Notes under the pieces: generated by a model | The model's input: the letters and a program-made list of their open reading frames with translations, nothing else | Told to the model about the DNA's origin: nothing | Databases searched by the model: none | Shown: positions 14,359 to 21,711 of the stretch, piece after piece | Numbering within the stretch: the first letter of the stretch is position 1 | How the letters are laid out: each line of letters starts with the position of its first letter | Assembly: GCA_017940105.1 (NCBI GenBank) | Contig: JAGAZG010000091.1 | Span: forward strand, 1 to 22,271 | Length of the DNA stretch: 22,271 nt | Origin: Mailhella sp. | Lineage (GTDB): Bacteria; Desulfobacterota; Desulfovibrionia; Desulfovibrionales; Desulfovibrionaceae | Reading direction: 5' to 3' | Translations under genes and position numbers: made by a program

Positions 14359-14411
14359 ATAACAGCAATCTCTGTCTAAGAGTTGCAAGCATTTTTCACA
14401 GGTGACAAATC

Positions 14412-15176
14412 ATGAAGAATTACTTTGATGTTTCCGGTAAGTTCGCCGTCGTGACAGGCGCATCTTCAGGTCTGGGCAGACAGTTCGCCCTCTGCCTGGC
14501 AGAACAAGGCTGCAACGTTGCCATCATGGCCCGCAGGCTGGAAAAACTTCAGGAAGTGCAAGCTGAGGCCGAAAAATTCGGCGTGCGATGCCTTGCCATT
14601 CAGTGCGACGTGACCAATACGGAAAATATCAGAAATGCCGTTGACCAGGTCGTCCGTGAATTCGGCAGGATCGATATTCTCATCAACAATGCTGCGGCAG
14701 GATTTGCCACGCCTGTCGTAGAAACAGACGACGAAACTTGGCAGAAGGTCATCAACACCAACGTCAACGGCGTTTTCTATGTCGCCCGCGAGGTTGGCCG
14801 CGTCATGCTGCAGCAGAACTATGGAAAGATCATCAACATTGGTTCGTTCCACTGCCAGGTGACCATGAACAACCTGCCGCGTTCAGGATATTCCACCGCC
14901 AAGGGCGCCGTACTCATGATGAGCAAGGCTCTTGCCGCCGAATGGGCCAAGAAAGGCATTACCGTCAATATTCTCGGACCAGGATATTTCAAAAGCGAGA
15001 TGTCCGACAAAGTTGCCAACCAGGCTTATGAAGACGGCATTAAAAATGGCGTTCCCATGGGACGTCGCGGCAACCCCGGCGAACTTAACGGTGCCATGCT
15101 CTTCCTTGCTTCTGATGCCTCAAGCTATGTCACCGGGCAGCTTTTACTGGTTGACGGCGGCTGGACGATCGTCTGA
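14412..15176 (+). CDS. Short-chain dehydrogenase/reductase (SDR), gluconate 5-dehydrogenase-like
   Basis: Classical SDR of 254 aa, cytoplasmic, NAD(P)-dependent. Visible motifs are the cofactor glycine motif TGASSGLG at about residues 15-22, the basic ARR after the second strand (favouring NADP), the CDV segment, NNAA at about 93-96, serine in the IGSFHC segment and the catalytic YSTAK near residue 160. The C terminus DASSYVTGQLLLVDGGW is typical. The closest resemblance I can see is to gluconate 5-dehydrogenase/3-oxoacyl-ACP reductase-like SDRs; the substrate cannot be told from sequence. The start has AGGTG about eight bases upstream. The MFS gene follows after 39 bases, so a transporter-oxidoreductase pair for a hydroxy acid or polyol is plausible. 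Confidence 0.88.
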   Translation: MKNYFDVSGKFAVVTGASSGLGRQFALCLAEQGCNVAIMARRLEKLQEVQAEAEKFGVRCLAIQCDVTNTENIRNAVDQVVREFGRIDILINNAAAGFATPVVETDDETWQKVINTNVNGVFYVAREVGRVMLQQNYGKIINIGSFHCQVTMNNLPRSGYSTAKGAVLMMSKALAAEWAKKGITVNILGPGYFKSEMSDKVANQAYEDGIKNGVPMGRRGNPGELNGAMLFLASDASSYVTGQLLLVDGGWTIV

Positions 15177-15215
15177 TTCCATAACCAGCTGCGAGCTTTC
15201 TGAGGATATTTCTCT

Positions 15216-16520
15216 ATGCCAATACCAAAAATCAGCTTAAAAGTTGACGACAGGTTCTACTATGGCTGGGTCATGCTGATGTGCAGCTTCATGGCCATGT
15301 TCATCTGTTATGTCATCAAAGTTAACTGTCACGGTCTGTTCATAAACAGTCTCTGCAAAGAGTTTGACATAACCAGAACTGTATACGCACAGACAAACAC
15401 GCTGCTCACGCTCTCCATGCTTATCAGTTCATCGTTCATGGGCAGGCTGTACAAAAAGTTCTCGGTGAAATATGCCATGACCGCCTGCGTGCTTATCACA
15501 AGCTGCTGCTACCTTGGCATGTCGTACGCAACCGCATTCTGGCAGATTCTGCTGCTTTCAGCCATTCAGGGCATAGGCTGGGCCGGAGCCACCACCCTGC
15601 CCGTAAGCATCATGGTCAGCAACTGGTTCGGGCCAAAGGTCAAGGGCACTGCAATGTCCATCGGTATGCTCGGTTCTGCTGCCGGCGCTCTGGTCTGGGT
15701 CCCTTTCATCAACGGGCTCATCGCTTCCTCTGGCTGGCGAACAGGTTACCTCGGCATGGCAGGTGTCAACGCGATCATGATACCTCTCGTGCTCATCTTT
15801 GCCGTAACCATGCCTGCCGACAAGGGCTTTGAGATACGAATCGGTGATCCTTCTCCCGAAGAAATCAAGGCCGCCGGCGGCATATCCACGCAAAAAACCG
15901 GCCTTACCGGCAGCCAGGCCCTGAAAACGGCCCGCTGGTGGTGCCAATGGCTTGCCCATTTTCTGACCATGATCGGCGCTGCTGCGTTCAGCTTTCAGTT
16001 CGTCGCGTATTTCGCCCAAGAAGGTCTGCTCGGCGACCAGACGGCTGCGACGGCTCTATATAAGAACACACTTGGCACGCTCATCCTCGGCAAATTCATC
16101 CTTGGTACTGTATCGGACGTGATTCATATCAAGCGCAGTTCTGTCATAGCGCCATTATTCTATGCCGGCGTGTTCTTCTGCATGGCCATTGCCCCTGACA
16201 ACATGAAAATGGCCATGATCGCCATCCCCGCCCTTTATTTTATCGGAGGCGCAGTGCCGTCTGTCATCCCATTCCTTATAACGGCACGTAATTTCGGCGA
16301 TAAGGAATACGGCGTCATGAGCGGCTGGATGAACATGGCAGGCAATGCAGGTCAGATTCTTGGCCCTACCATTGCCGCTTTCATTTTTGACACTACTGGA
16401 TCGTATGGCATGTTCTGGTCATTCTCGGCCGTGCTGCTCATCGTTGTTTCAATACTGTATTTTCTGTCCGGACGTGTGAGCCTTGAAAAAATAAGGGCCT
16501 GGGGTTTCGACCCCAAGTAA
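15216..16520 (+). CDS. MFS transporter, OFA/monocarboxylate-like
   Basis: Inner-membrane permease of 434 aa with about twelve hydrophobic segments and the usual central cytoplasmic loop (KGFEIRIGDPSPEEIKAAGGISTQKTG, about residues 205-235). It resembles the oxalate/formate antiporter (OFA) branch: an N-terminal YYGWVMLMCSF, a loop 2-3 motif region GRLYKKFSVKYAM, and NWFGPKVKGTAMSIGMLGSAAGAL. The start at 15216 has GAGGA nine bases upstream. It sits 39 bases after the SDR gene and is likely co-transcribed, so it may bring in or export the SDR substrate or product. An organic acid is the family-based guess; nothing in the sequence fixes it. Confidence 0.85.
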   Translation: MPIPKISLKVDDRFYYGWVMLMCSFMAMFICYVIKVNCHGLFINSLCKEFDITRTVYAQTNTLLTLSMLISSSFMGRLYKKFSVKYAMTACVLITSCCYLGMSYATAFWQILLLSAIQGIGWAGATTLPVSIMVSNWFGPKVKGTAMSIGMLGSAAGALVWVPFINGLIASSGWRTGYLGMAGVNAIMIPLVLIFAVTMPADKGFEIRIGDPSPEEIKAAGGISTQKTGLTGSQALKTARWWCQWLAHFLTMIGAAAFSFQFVAYFAQEGLLGDQTAATALYKNTLGTLILGKFILGTVSDVIHIKRSSVIAPLFYAGVFFCMAIAPDNMKMAMIAIPALYFIGGAVPSVIPFLITARNFGDKEYGVMSGWMNMAGNAGQILGPTIAAFIFDTTGSYGMFWSFSAVLLIVVSILYFLSGRVSLEKIRAWGFDPK

Positions 16521-16549
16521 GCACTCCTGGACAAGATACAGCAAAATAT

Positions 16550-16582
16550 CTCCCGCATGGATGCGCTTTACCCATGCGGGAG
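16550..16582 (+). promoter_or_regulatory. Intergenic hairpin between the MFS and nitrilase genes
   Basis: A perfect 11-bp inverted repeat CTCCCGCATGG (16550-16560) with its complement at 16572-16582 and an 11-base loop. There is no T tract after it, so it is not a standard intrinsic terminator; it ends seven bases before the AGGA of the nitrilase gene. It may stabilise mRNA ends, cause partial termination, or be a repeat element. Confidence 0.5.
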
Positions 16583-16600
16583 GCAAGGCAGGATGCTTGA

Positions 16601-17383
16601 TTGCGCGTTTCTCTGATTCAGCTTGACATTGCTTTAGGCGATCCGGCAGCTAACATGAAGGCAGTAAGCCGCCATGTCGAACAGCTTGCCGCATTGTCTG
16701 AGCCGCCCGATGTTGCCGTGCTGCCCGAGCTCTGGTCAACCGGCTATGATTTGGAACAGGCCCGCGCCCTAGCCACACCTCAAGGCATGCGGGAAGCAGA
16801 ATTTCTTGCAGGACTTGCACTGAAATACCGCATGGCCTTTGCCGGCGGTTCTGTGCTTTCGCTTGATGGCGATGCCGTGCGCAACCAAGCTCAAGTCATC
16901 AACTCCAGAGGTGAGCTTATTGCTTCGTACGATAAGATACATCTCTTCCGGCCCATGCACGAAGACATCTGGCTTGAACGCGGTTCAGGATGCCCCGTGT
17001 TCAGCCTGTGCGGCATGCGCTGCGCCTGCGTGATCTGCTATGACATACGCTTTCCTGAACTGGCGCGCCGCATTGCCCTGGCAGGGGCCGAAATGCTTTT
17101 CGTGTCTGCAGAATGGCCGGAACCGCGCATCAACCATTGGCAGATGATTCTCAAGGCACGCGCCGTAGAAAACCAGATGCACGTCGCGGCCTGCAACCGC
17201 TGCGGCACGGAAGGACCCACCATATTCGGCGGCCGTTCTATGATCATTGCTGCCGACGGCACCGTACTCGCCTCCGCCGCCGACCACGAAATGGAACTCA
17301 GCGCTACGCTTGATCCTGCCCAGCCTTCTTTTCTGCGAAATAGCTTTCCCGTCATGAACGATCGCGTACCCGATGAATACTGA
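16601..17383 (+). CDS. Carbon-nitrogen hydrolase (nitrilase superfamily), MtnU/YkrU omega-amidase-like
   Basis: Cytoplasmic amidase of 260 aa. The catalytic triad is visible: Glu in VLPELWSTGYDL (about residue 43), Lys in SYDKIHLF (about 111) and Cys in VICYDIRFPE (about 146). The combination ELWSTGYDL, SAEWPEPRINHW, AVENQMHVAACNRCG and the ending PVMNDRVPDEY closely resembles Bacillus YkrU (MtnU), a 2-oxoglutaramate/2-oxosuccinamate-type omega-amidase linked to methionine salvage and transamination of glutamine. The gene starts at TTG 16601: an in-frame stop lies directly before it and AGGA is seven bases upstream. No other methionine-salvage gene is present. A relation to the neighbouring transporters is not clear. 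Confidence 0.87.
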   Translation: MRVSLIQLDIALGDPAANMKAVSRHVEQLAALSEPPDVAVLPELWSTGYDLEQARALATPQGMREAEFLAGLALKYRMAFAGGSVLSLDGDAVRNQAQVINSRGELIASYDKIHLFRPMHEDIWLERGSGCPVFSLCGMRCACVICYDIRFPELARRIALAGAEMLFVSAEWPEPRINHWQMILKARAVENQMHVAACNRCGTEGPTIFGGRSMIIAADGTVLASAADHEMELSATLDPAQPSFLRNSFPVMNDRVPDEY

Positions 17384-17537
17384 CATGCTTTGAGCTGCCA
17401 GGACACTCGACAAACGCCGCCTGAAACGGTAGGAAAAATCCCTGCCTTACTTAAAACGCATCCGGCGGCTCTCCGGCTCTGTTTCCCTGTGCGGACTGGC
17501 GAAGACTGCCCTGTTTTTTTTGCCCCTTGGAGTCTCA

Positions 17538-18302
17538 GTGGAAATATCCCTCACCATCATCGCAGTACTCTGTTTTTTTTACTTTGTTGCGGGCGTCGTC
17601 GACTCCATAGCAGGCGGCGGCGGACTTATCACCACCCCAGTCCTTTTGCTCTGCGGCATTCCTCCGCATGCCACGCTTGGCACGAATAAATTCGCGACGA
17701 CCATCGGCACGCTTTCTTCAGTATGGGCCTTCGCACGCAGCCATCTTATTGTGACGCGCATTGCACCTATGGGCTTTGCCTCCGCCTTTCTGGGATCCAT
17801 GGCAGGATCAGGTCTTGCCATGCTGCTTGACAGCGCCGTTCTTGGCAAAGCCATGGTCTTTCTCCTACCCATAGGCATGGCCATCTCGGTATTTTCAGGT
17901 CGCAGCTTTGGCAGCGACGAAGAACTGCCCCAAAAAGGCCTCTGGACCAAAGTGATCCTGATGGGTTTCTGCATCGGCATGTATGACGGATTCTTCGGCC
18001 CAGGCACAGGAAGCTTCTTCATTCTCGCCCAGCATCTCCTGCTGAAAATGGGGCTGGTAAAGGCCTCAGCCACGGCGAAGGTGTTCAACCTTGCATCAAA
18101 CGCCGGCGGACTCGTCGTGTTTGCGTCAGGCGGAGTGGTGCTTTATGCAGCGGCCATACCAGGCGCCATTGCCAACATCATCGGCAATCAGATCGGTACG
18201 CGTCTGGCCATCAAGGTCGGCCCTTCGGTGGTCAAAAAATTCCTTTACGTTTCTCTTTCCCTGCTGCTCTGCACGCTTTTCTACCGCTTTTTCCTTTCCT
18301 GA
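17538..18302 (+). CDS. TSUP (TauE/SafE) family permease
   Basis: Inner-membrane protein of 254 aa with about eight hydrophobic segments. Family marks are GVVDSIAGGGGLITTPVLLLCGIPPHATLGTNK near the N terminus and the repeated half GMYDGFFGPGTGSFFILAQHLL with KVFNLASNAGGL. Members export or import sulfite, sulfoacetate, organosulfonates or other small anions; the substrate here is unknown. I chose GTG at 17538 (GGAG five bases upstream) over the TTG at 17520, which is preceded only by a T run; the frame would otherwise add six residues. The 154-base gap before it shows no clear promoter or terminator. A 5-bp hairpin (18309-18324) without a T tract follows the stop. Confidence 0.88.
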   Translation: MEISLTIIAVLCFFYFVAGVVDSIAGGGGLITTPVLLLCGIPPHATLGTNKFATTIGTLSSVWAFARSHLIVTRIAPMGFASAFLGSMAGSGLAMLLDSAVLGKAMVFLLPIGMAISVFSGRSFGSDEELPQKGLWTKVILMGFCIGMYDGFFGPGTGSFFILAQHLLLKMGLVKASATAKVFNLASNAGGLVVFASGGVVLYAAAIPGAIANIIGNQIGTRLAIKVGPSVVKKFLYVSLSLLLCTLFYRFFLS

Positions 18303-18373
18303 TATGAACCGGCAGGAAAGCCGGCATTCCTCCAGCTCATGCCCCGTGTTTTACTCGATTACAAGGCATGGAG

Positions 18374-18403
18374 TTGACAATTCTTCATTGCATCTTTTTT
18401 AAT
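18374..18403 (+). promoter_or_regulatory. Promoter of the 240-aa hypothetical gene
   Basis: Consensus TTGACA (18374-18379) followed by TTTAAT (18398-18403) after 18 bases, within an AT-rich stretch unlike the flanking coding DNA. The predicted leader is about 30 bases long before AAAGGAG and the ATG. Confidence 0.5.
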
Positions 18404-18439
18404 ACGCACATAATTACTGTGACCAGTAAAGGAGATTTT

Positions 18440-19162
18440 ATGGCATTCACTGGCTGGGAAAATGCCCGTGCTGGCGAAGAATTTTCCCTGGATGAAATCA
18501 CCTCTTTTTACGGGAACATAGGCCCATATTCCCTGCTTGAACTTCCACGGCGCAGCCTGTGGGGACGTTTTCCCCTGGTTGCCAGAGCCGTTGCCAAAGA
18601 CGGCGTCCCGGGCAAATTCAAGCCTGGCGAAAGAGTCATTGCCTTTCTCCAGCGCGAAGGCAACAATTGCTCCGTGGCAGCTTTTCCAGCGGGTCTGGTC
18701 GACCAGAAAGGCATACGCTCCGTCATAGCCGCGGCAGAAATGCAAAGCCTGAAAAATTCCATGCAGGGAGGGCTATGGACAGAACAGTTCAACGCACGGC
18801 TTTATGTTCAGCCGTACACGCCGGAGCTCCGGAAGCTTGAACCTCCGTACAAGGAAGAAGACATGGACGGCATTTTTAAAAAGCTTGCAGACGCACACGG
18901 CCAGTATGGAGACTTTGCCCTTGCGTCCGAACCATTCTCCTCCGGCGCGAACGCCTTTCCCAACTTTGCCTTTGCCTTGGCCAGTCAGGGAGCGGACGCT
19001 GCTCCAGGCGTCAAGCTCTATTCGCCATGGGATGTTGTGCTGCTTTTCTTCGGAAAACCTCCTTCAACTACCGTTCTCGCCGTACCCCTGCGCGCCGTAG
19101 CTTTTTGGGATCAGGATAAAATATGCTCTTTTGCCGAAGGTCTGGGAACTTCAATGTCATAG
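18440..19162 (+). CDS. Hypothetical protein, 240 aa, function unknown
   Basis: A soluble-looking protein I cannot assign. There is no signal peptide, no convincing membrane segment and no recognisable nucleotide- or metal-binding motif. It opens MAFTGWENARAGEEFSLDEITSFYGN, has a basic middle with SLWGRFPLVARAVAKDGVPGKFKPGERVIAFLQREG, a short acidic stretch EPPYKEEDMDG, and ends in hydrophobic strands (WDVVLLFFGKPPSTTVLAVPLRAVAFWDQ). It contains a single cysteine near each end of its length and many aromatic residues. The frame is open 24 codons further upstream, but ATG 18440 has AAAGGAG five bases before it, so this start is clear. It is monocistronic, with a TTGACA promoter and a strong terminator of its own. 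Codon use matches its neighbours, so recent transfer is not indicated. Confidence 0.8.
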   Translation: MAFTGWENARAGEEFSLDEITSFYGNIGPYSLLELPRRSLWGRFPLVARAVAKDGVPGKFKPGERVIAFLQREGNNCSVAAFPAGLVDQKGIRSVIAAAEMQSLKNSMQGGLWTEQFNARLYVQPYTPELRKLEPPYKEEDMDGIFKKLADAHGQYGDFALASEPFSSGANAFPNFAFALASQGADAAPGVKLYSPWDVVLLFFGKPPSTTVLAVPLRAVAFWDQDKICSFAEGLGTSMS

Positions 19163-19203
19163 CCCTTGCAGAATTGCAAACTTTCTTCTTTCACATAACG
19201 CAG

Positions 19204-19236
19204 ACGAGCCGCCCTCTTGTGAAGGCGGCTCGTTTT
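19204..19236 (+). terminator. Intrinsic terminator after the 240-aa gene
   Basis: A perfect 10-bp stem ACGAGCCGCC/GGCGGCTCGT (19204-19213 and 19224-19233) with a ten-base loop, followed by a run of T, 41 bases after the stop. On the minus strand no T tract follows it, so it is a poor terminator for the convergent FadL-like gene. Confidence 0.85.
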
Positions 19237-19266
19237 GCATGCGTGCGGAAATCTTTCAAAATCAGA

Positions 19267-20547
19267 TCAGAACTTGTAGCCTATGCCTATGCCAAAGTTA
19301 TGTGCATGGGGATGCGTGGTGCGGCCAGGCACGACGCCAAGCGTTTTGGCGGAAGATTCTGTGTAATCCAAAACATGGTTGTGGATGTACATATACGCTA
19401 GATCCAGAGTCCAGTTTCCATAGAAGAATCCGATGCCGGCAGTGTAGTAATTGCGACCATTCGAAGGCACCATGTAGTCTGAATTGCCATAGTTCTGAGG
19501 AGACATCTCATACATGAATCCGGCACGCAGAGCCATCCAGTCGAGGGGCTGATATTCTGCAGAAATGCCAAACGTCCAGCTGTTCTTCCAACGTTTTTCA
19601 CTAGGAAGCATTTCGTTAACTGGAGATTTCATATACATATTGAACGTTTTAAAACGGCTCCACATCGTATAGGTAGCGTCTGCTTCAAGGCTGAGATTTT
19701 CCATGGGCTTGTACATGACGCCAAACGAGAATGAATCTGGCAGGTACATGGTGCCGCGCAGCTTGGAATTGGTGAGATTCACTCCAAGAGGAGTCGGACC
19801 GAGCGCCATGTCATACCGGCTTTTGCCATGCACTTTCAGGCGCATGGGAGCACGGTAGGTCAGCCCCATTGCCCACTGATCGTTGAGCTGGGCATGCACC
19901 GAAACGTTACCGCCGTAGGACACGCCGTGTCCATTTATGTTGACGTCGCCGATATCGGTGCCGAGGTACGGCATGCTTAGCACGCCGAGGTTCTTGCGCA
20001 TCTGCATTGTGGCCCACATTATCTCGGGGCTGGCTGCGACAGAAAACACATCGTTGATCTTGTAGGCCAGGGTCGGCGTCAAAGACTGCGTTATGAGCTT
20101 CACGCTGTGCAGGTTAACCCCGCCGGGCCAATTATGAGGATATTTAACCCCAAGCCCGAAGCGGGTGTAAGAACCAAACCCGAACCAGAACTTGTCATTG
20201 ATCTGGTGCGTGAAATAAAATGAAGGGATGGGCCAAGTCTGATGTGAACAATGGGAATTGCTCTGGTTTCCTCCGACTCTGGTGTCGATTCCCCAATAAA
20301 ACATAGAAAGCGCCATGTTCGCCTGGAACTGCGTTCCACTGAGCCTTGTGATAGCCGCAGGGTTGTATGCTACGGCAGAAGGATCGCCGCCGCGGGCGAC
20401 AATGCCCCCGGCAAGGCTCATGCCTCGGGCGCTGTTTTCCATGAGGGCAAAGCCTTCCGCTCTTGCAGAAGAGGGAGCAGAAAACGACAAGGAACATACT
20501 GCGCACAATGTGCAGAGAATGCGCACTCCAAGACGGGAACGGATCAT
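19267..20547 (-). CDS. Outer-membrane transport protein, FadL/OmpP1/TodX family
   Basis: A 14-strand-type beta-barrel for uptake of hydrophobic compounds (long-chain fatty acids in E. coli FadL, aromatics in TodX). The 426-aa precursor has a signal peptide (MIRSRLGVRILCTLCAVCSLS..., cleavage after SARA) and a mature start EGFALMENSARGMSLAGG, followed by DPSAVAYNPAAITRLSG with the NPA motif of the FadL hatch region. Alternating strands fill the rest, and the chain ends GIGIGYKF with the terminal Phe expected for barrel assembly. The ATG at 20547 has AGGAG six bases upstream; the open frame beyond it is not used. The SD lies in one arm of a 10-bp inverted repeat in the leader. The gene stands alone. 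The actual ligand is unknown. Confidence 0.92.
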   Translation of the reverse strand: MIRSRLGVRILCTLCAVCSLSFSAPSSARAEGFALMENSARGMSLAGGIVARGGDPSAVAYNPAAITRLSGTQFQANMALSMFYWGIDTRVGGNQSNSHCSHQTWPIPSFYFTHQINDKFWFGFGSYTRFGLGVKYPHNWPGGVNLHSVKLITQSLTPTLAYKINDVFSVAASPEIMWATMQMRKNLGVLSMPYLGTDIGDVNINGHGVSYGGNVSVHAQLNDQWAMGLTYRAPMRLKVHGKSRYDMALGPTPLGVNLTNSKLRGTMYLPDSFSFGVMYKPMENLSLEADATYTMWSRFKTFNMYMKSPVNEMLPSEKRWKNSWTFGISAEYQPLDWMALRAGFMYEMSPQNYGNSDYMVPSNGRNYYTAGIGFFYGNWTLDLAYMYIHNHVLDYTESSAKTLGVVPGRTTHPHAHNFGIGIGYKF

Positions 20548-20553
20548 AAACAA

Positions 20554-20597
20554 CTCCTGAAAGCGGTCCAAGAAAAAAATCAAAACACTTTCAGGAG
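20554..20597 (-). promoter_or_regulatory. Inverted repeat that can sequester the SD of the FadL-like gene
   Basis: On the minus strand CTCCTGAAAG (20588-20597) is followed after a 24-base U-rich loop by its exact complement CTTTCAGGAG (20554-20563), which contains the AGGAG ribosome binding site six bases before the ATG. If the transcript starts upstream of 20597 the SD would be buried in a 10-bp stem. A TTGCCG/TTTGAT promoter-like pair would start transcription inside the repeat, so the transcript start decides whether the structure forms. Confidence 0.5.
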
Positions 20598-20621
20598 AAT
20601 ACGGCAATTAAATAATTTTAA

Positions 20622-21152
20622 TCAAGACTTAAACGTATCCGTAAATAAGGAGGCCGCCTTGTCATACAAGGCCTTGGCATGCTCACGGCTGCGGCGGCTT
20701 ATCACAGGGCGCCACATGAGTACATCACCTTTTTTTTCAGCGGCAGATGAATCTTCTTCTCCATTTTTAAGCCCCATGGACTTGCCTGCCCGCTCCGCCA
20801 TGGCTTTGGCATTGCGCGTGGTATCCACCGTCCACTCCCAGGCTATGCCGCGCATTTCTTCAAACTCCGCAAGGCCTTTCTTCCACAATTCGCCAAAAAA
20901 GCCTTCCGCCTCCCATTTTTTAAAATAGGCGTGTATGGAGCTCGGGCTGCCGTAAAACTCTTTGGGCAACGCTTTCCACTGCGTGCCAGTGCGCAGAACA
21001 TACACAATGGCAGACAGCACCTTGCGCGGATCCAGAGGTTTACGCCCTCCCCCCGCAAGGCGACGGTACGCACGTCTGGGATCCCGCACAGTCTGCGGGA
21101 TAAGGGGTTCGACAGCTTCCCAGAAGGCGTCGGAAATCTCCCAAAATTTCAT
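20622..21152 (-). CDS. Truncated IS5-family transposase-derived protein (DUF4096 domain)
   Basis: A 176-aa product. The N-terminal part, MKFWEISDAFWEAVEPLIPQ, then GGGRKPLDPRKVLSAIVYVLRTGTQWKALPKEFYGSPSSIHAYFKKWEAEGFFGELW, is the helical DUF4096 DNA-binding domain of IS5-group transposases. After GIAWEWTVDTT, where the first catalytic Asp of the DDE domain would lie, similarity is lost: the remaining 70 residues are lysine- and glutamate-rich (NGEEDSSAAEKKGD) and no second Asp or Glu motif can be seen. No complementary ORF carrying the rest of a DDE domain lies downstream. The start is uncertain: ATG 21152 matches the family N terminus, ATG 21176 would add eight residues, and neither has a strong SD. 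It is either a decayed IS or a domesticated DNA-binding protein. Confidence 0.65.
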   Translation of the reverse strand: MKFWEISDAFWEAVEPLIPQTVRDPRRAYRRLAGGGRKPLDPRKVLSAIVYVLRTGTQWKALPKEFYGSPSSIHAYFKKWEAEGFFGELWKKGLAEFEEMRGIAWEWTVDTTRNAKAMAERAGKSMGLKNGEEDSSAAEKKGDVLMWRPVISRRSREHAKALYDKAASLFTDTFKS

Positions 21153-21235
21153 AGTGTTAAGCTCTGCCTGTTGCATAATGTCTGGACTATAGTTCAAATT
21201 CAAAAGAAAAGCCAGAACTGTTTTATTTACGGATA
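20636..21235. mobile_element. Possible IS5-type relic bounded by a 13-bp inverted repeat
   Basis: TATCCGTAAATAA at 20636-20648 recurs as its exact reverse complement at 21223-21235, about 600 bases apart, flanking the DUF4096 gene. The right copy lies about 50-70 bases upstream of the gene start, as in an IS; the left copy lies inside the last codons, so the reading frame runs 14 bases past it. No target-site duplication is visible next to the repeats, so the boundaries are tentative. Confidence 0.35.
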
Positions 21236-21268
21236 AGCCTGGTAATAAATTTTTATAAAAAATTTTTA

Positions 21269-21297
21269 TTGACATTGACACCAGCTCATACTACAAA
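21269..21297 (+). promoter_or_regulatory. Promoter of tRNA-fMet
   Basis: TTGACA (21269-21274) with TACAAA (21292-21297) at 17-base spacing places the start of transcription a few bases before the tRNA. A second TTGACA directly abuts it (21275-21280). A 27-base near-palindromic A/T tract (21243-21270) immediately upstream resembles an UP element. Confidence 0.55.
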
Positions 21298-21309
21298 GAC
21301 CAAACACAG

Positions 21310-21386
<77 letters not shown>

Positions 21387-21394
21387 GTAAATTC

Positions 21395-21434
21395 AAGGAC
21401 TTACAGTAAATACTGTAAGTCCTTTTAGTTTTTT
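21395..21434 (+). terminator. Terminator after tRNA-fMet
   Basis: A perfect 13-bp stem (21395-21407 and 21412-21424) with a four-base AAAT loop, followed by TTAGTTTTTT and a further T run to about 21447. It lies nine bases past the tRNA CCA. Confidence 0.88.
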
Positions 21435-21474
21435 AATTGCTTTTTTTCCCGCTAATATCCCGCTGGAATCAGAT

Positions 21475-21711
21475 ATGGATCTAATAAAGGATGATTTTAT
21501 CCCCAAGATTAGACAAATTTTATTCTTCAGAACAACACATCAAGGCTATACTGTGAGATGCACGCTATCGCGAAGGTCTCACGCAGGATCAGCTAGCTGA
21601 GAAGACAGTAATCCCCCGCCGTCATATCTCGAAATGGAAAACGCACGCAGGCCGATAGGCATGTAACACGCTCGAAAACTGGCAGAAGCATTAAATGTGG
21701 ACAGGACGGAC
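21475..21711 (+). pseudogene. Decayed XRE-family helix-turn-helix (antitoxin-like) gene
   Basis: Translation across three segments rebuilds one HTH protein. ATG 21475 reads MDLIKDDFIPKIRQILFFRTTHQGYTVR. The frame then shifts by one near 21556 to DARYREGLTQDQLAEKTVIPRRHIS, and returns near 21630 to EMENARRPIGM-stop-HARKLAEALNVD. This is the typical XRE pattern (L...R...GLTQ..LAE..GI....IS..E.GRRPI....A.KLA.ALNVD) seen in RelB/HigA-like antitoxins. Two frameshifts and a TAA at 21664-21666 make it inactive. A matching toxin gene is not visible; tRNA-fMet lies directly upstream. Confidence 0.8.

Noticed and set aside
19123..19517. Two plus-strand open frames after the 240-aa gene
   Set aside because: They cross the terminator at 19204-19236 and the complement of the FadL-like gene; no SD and no similarity.
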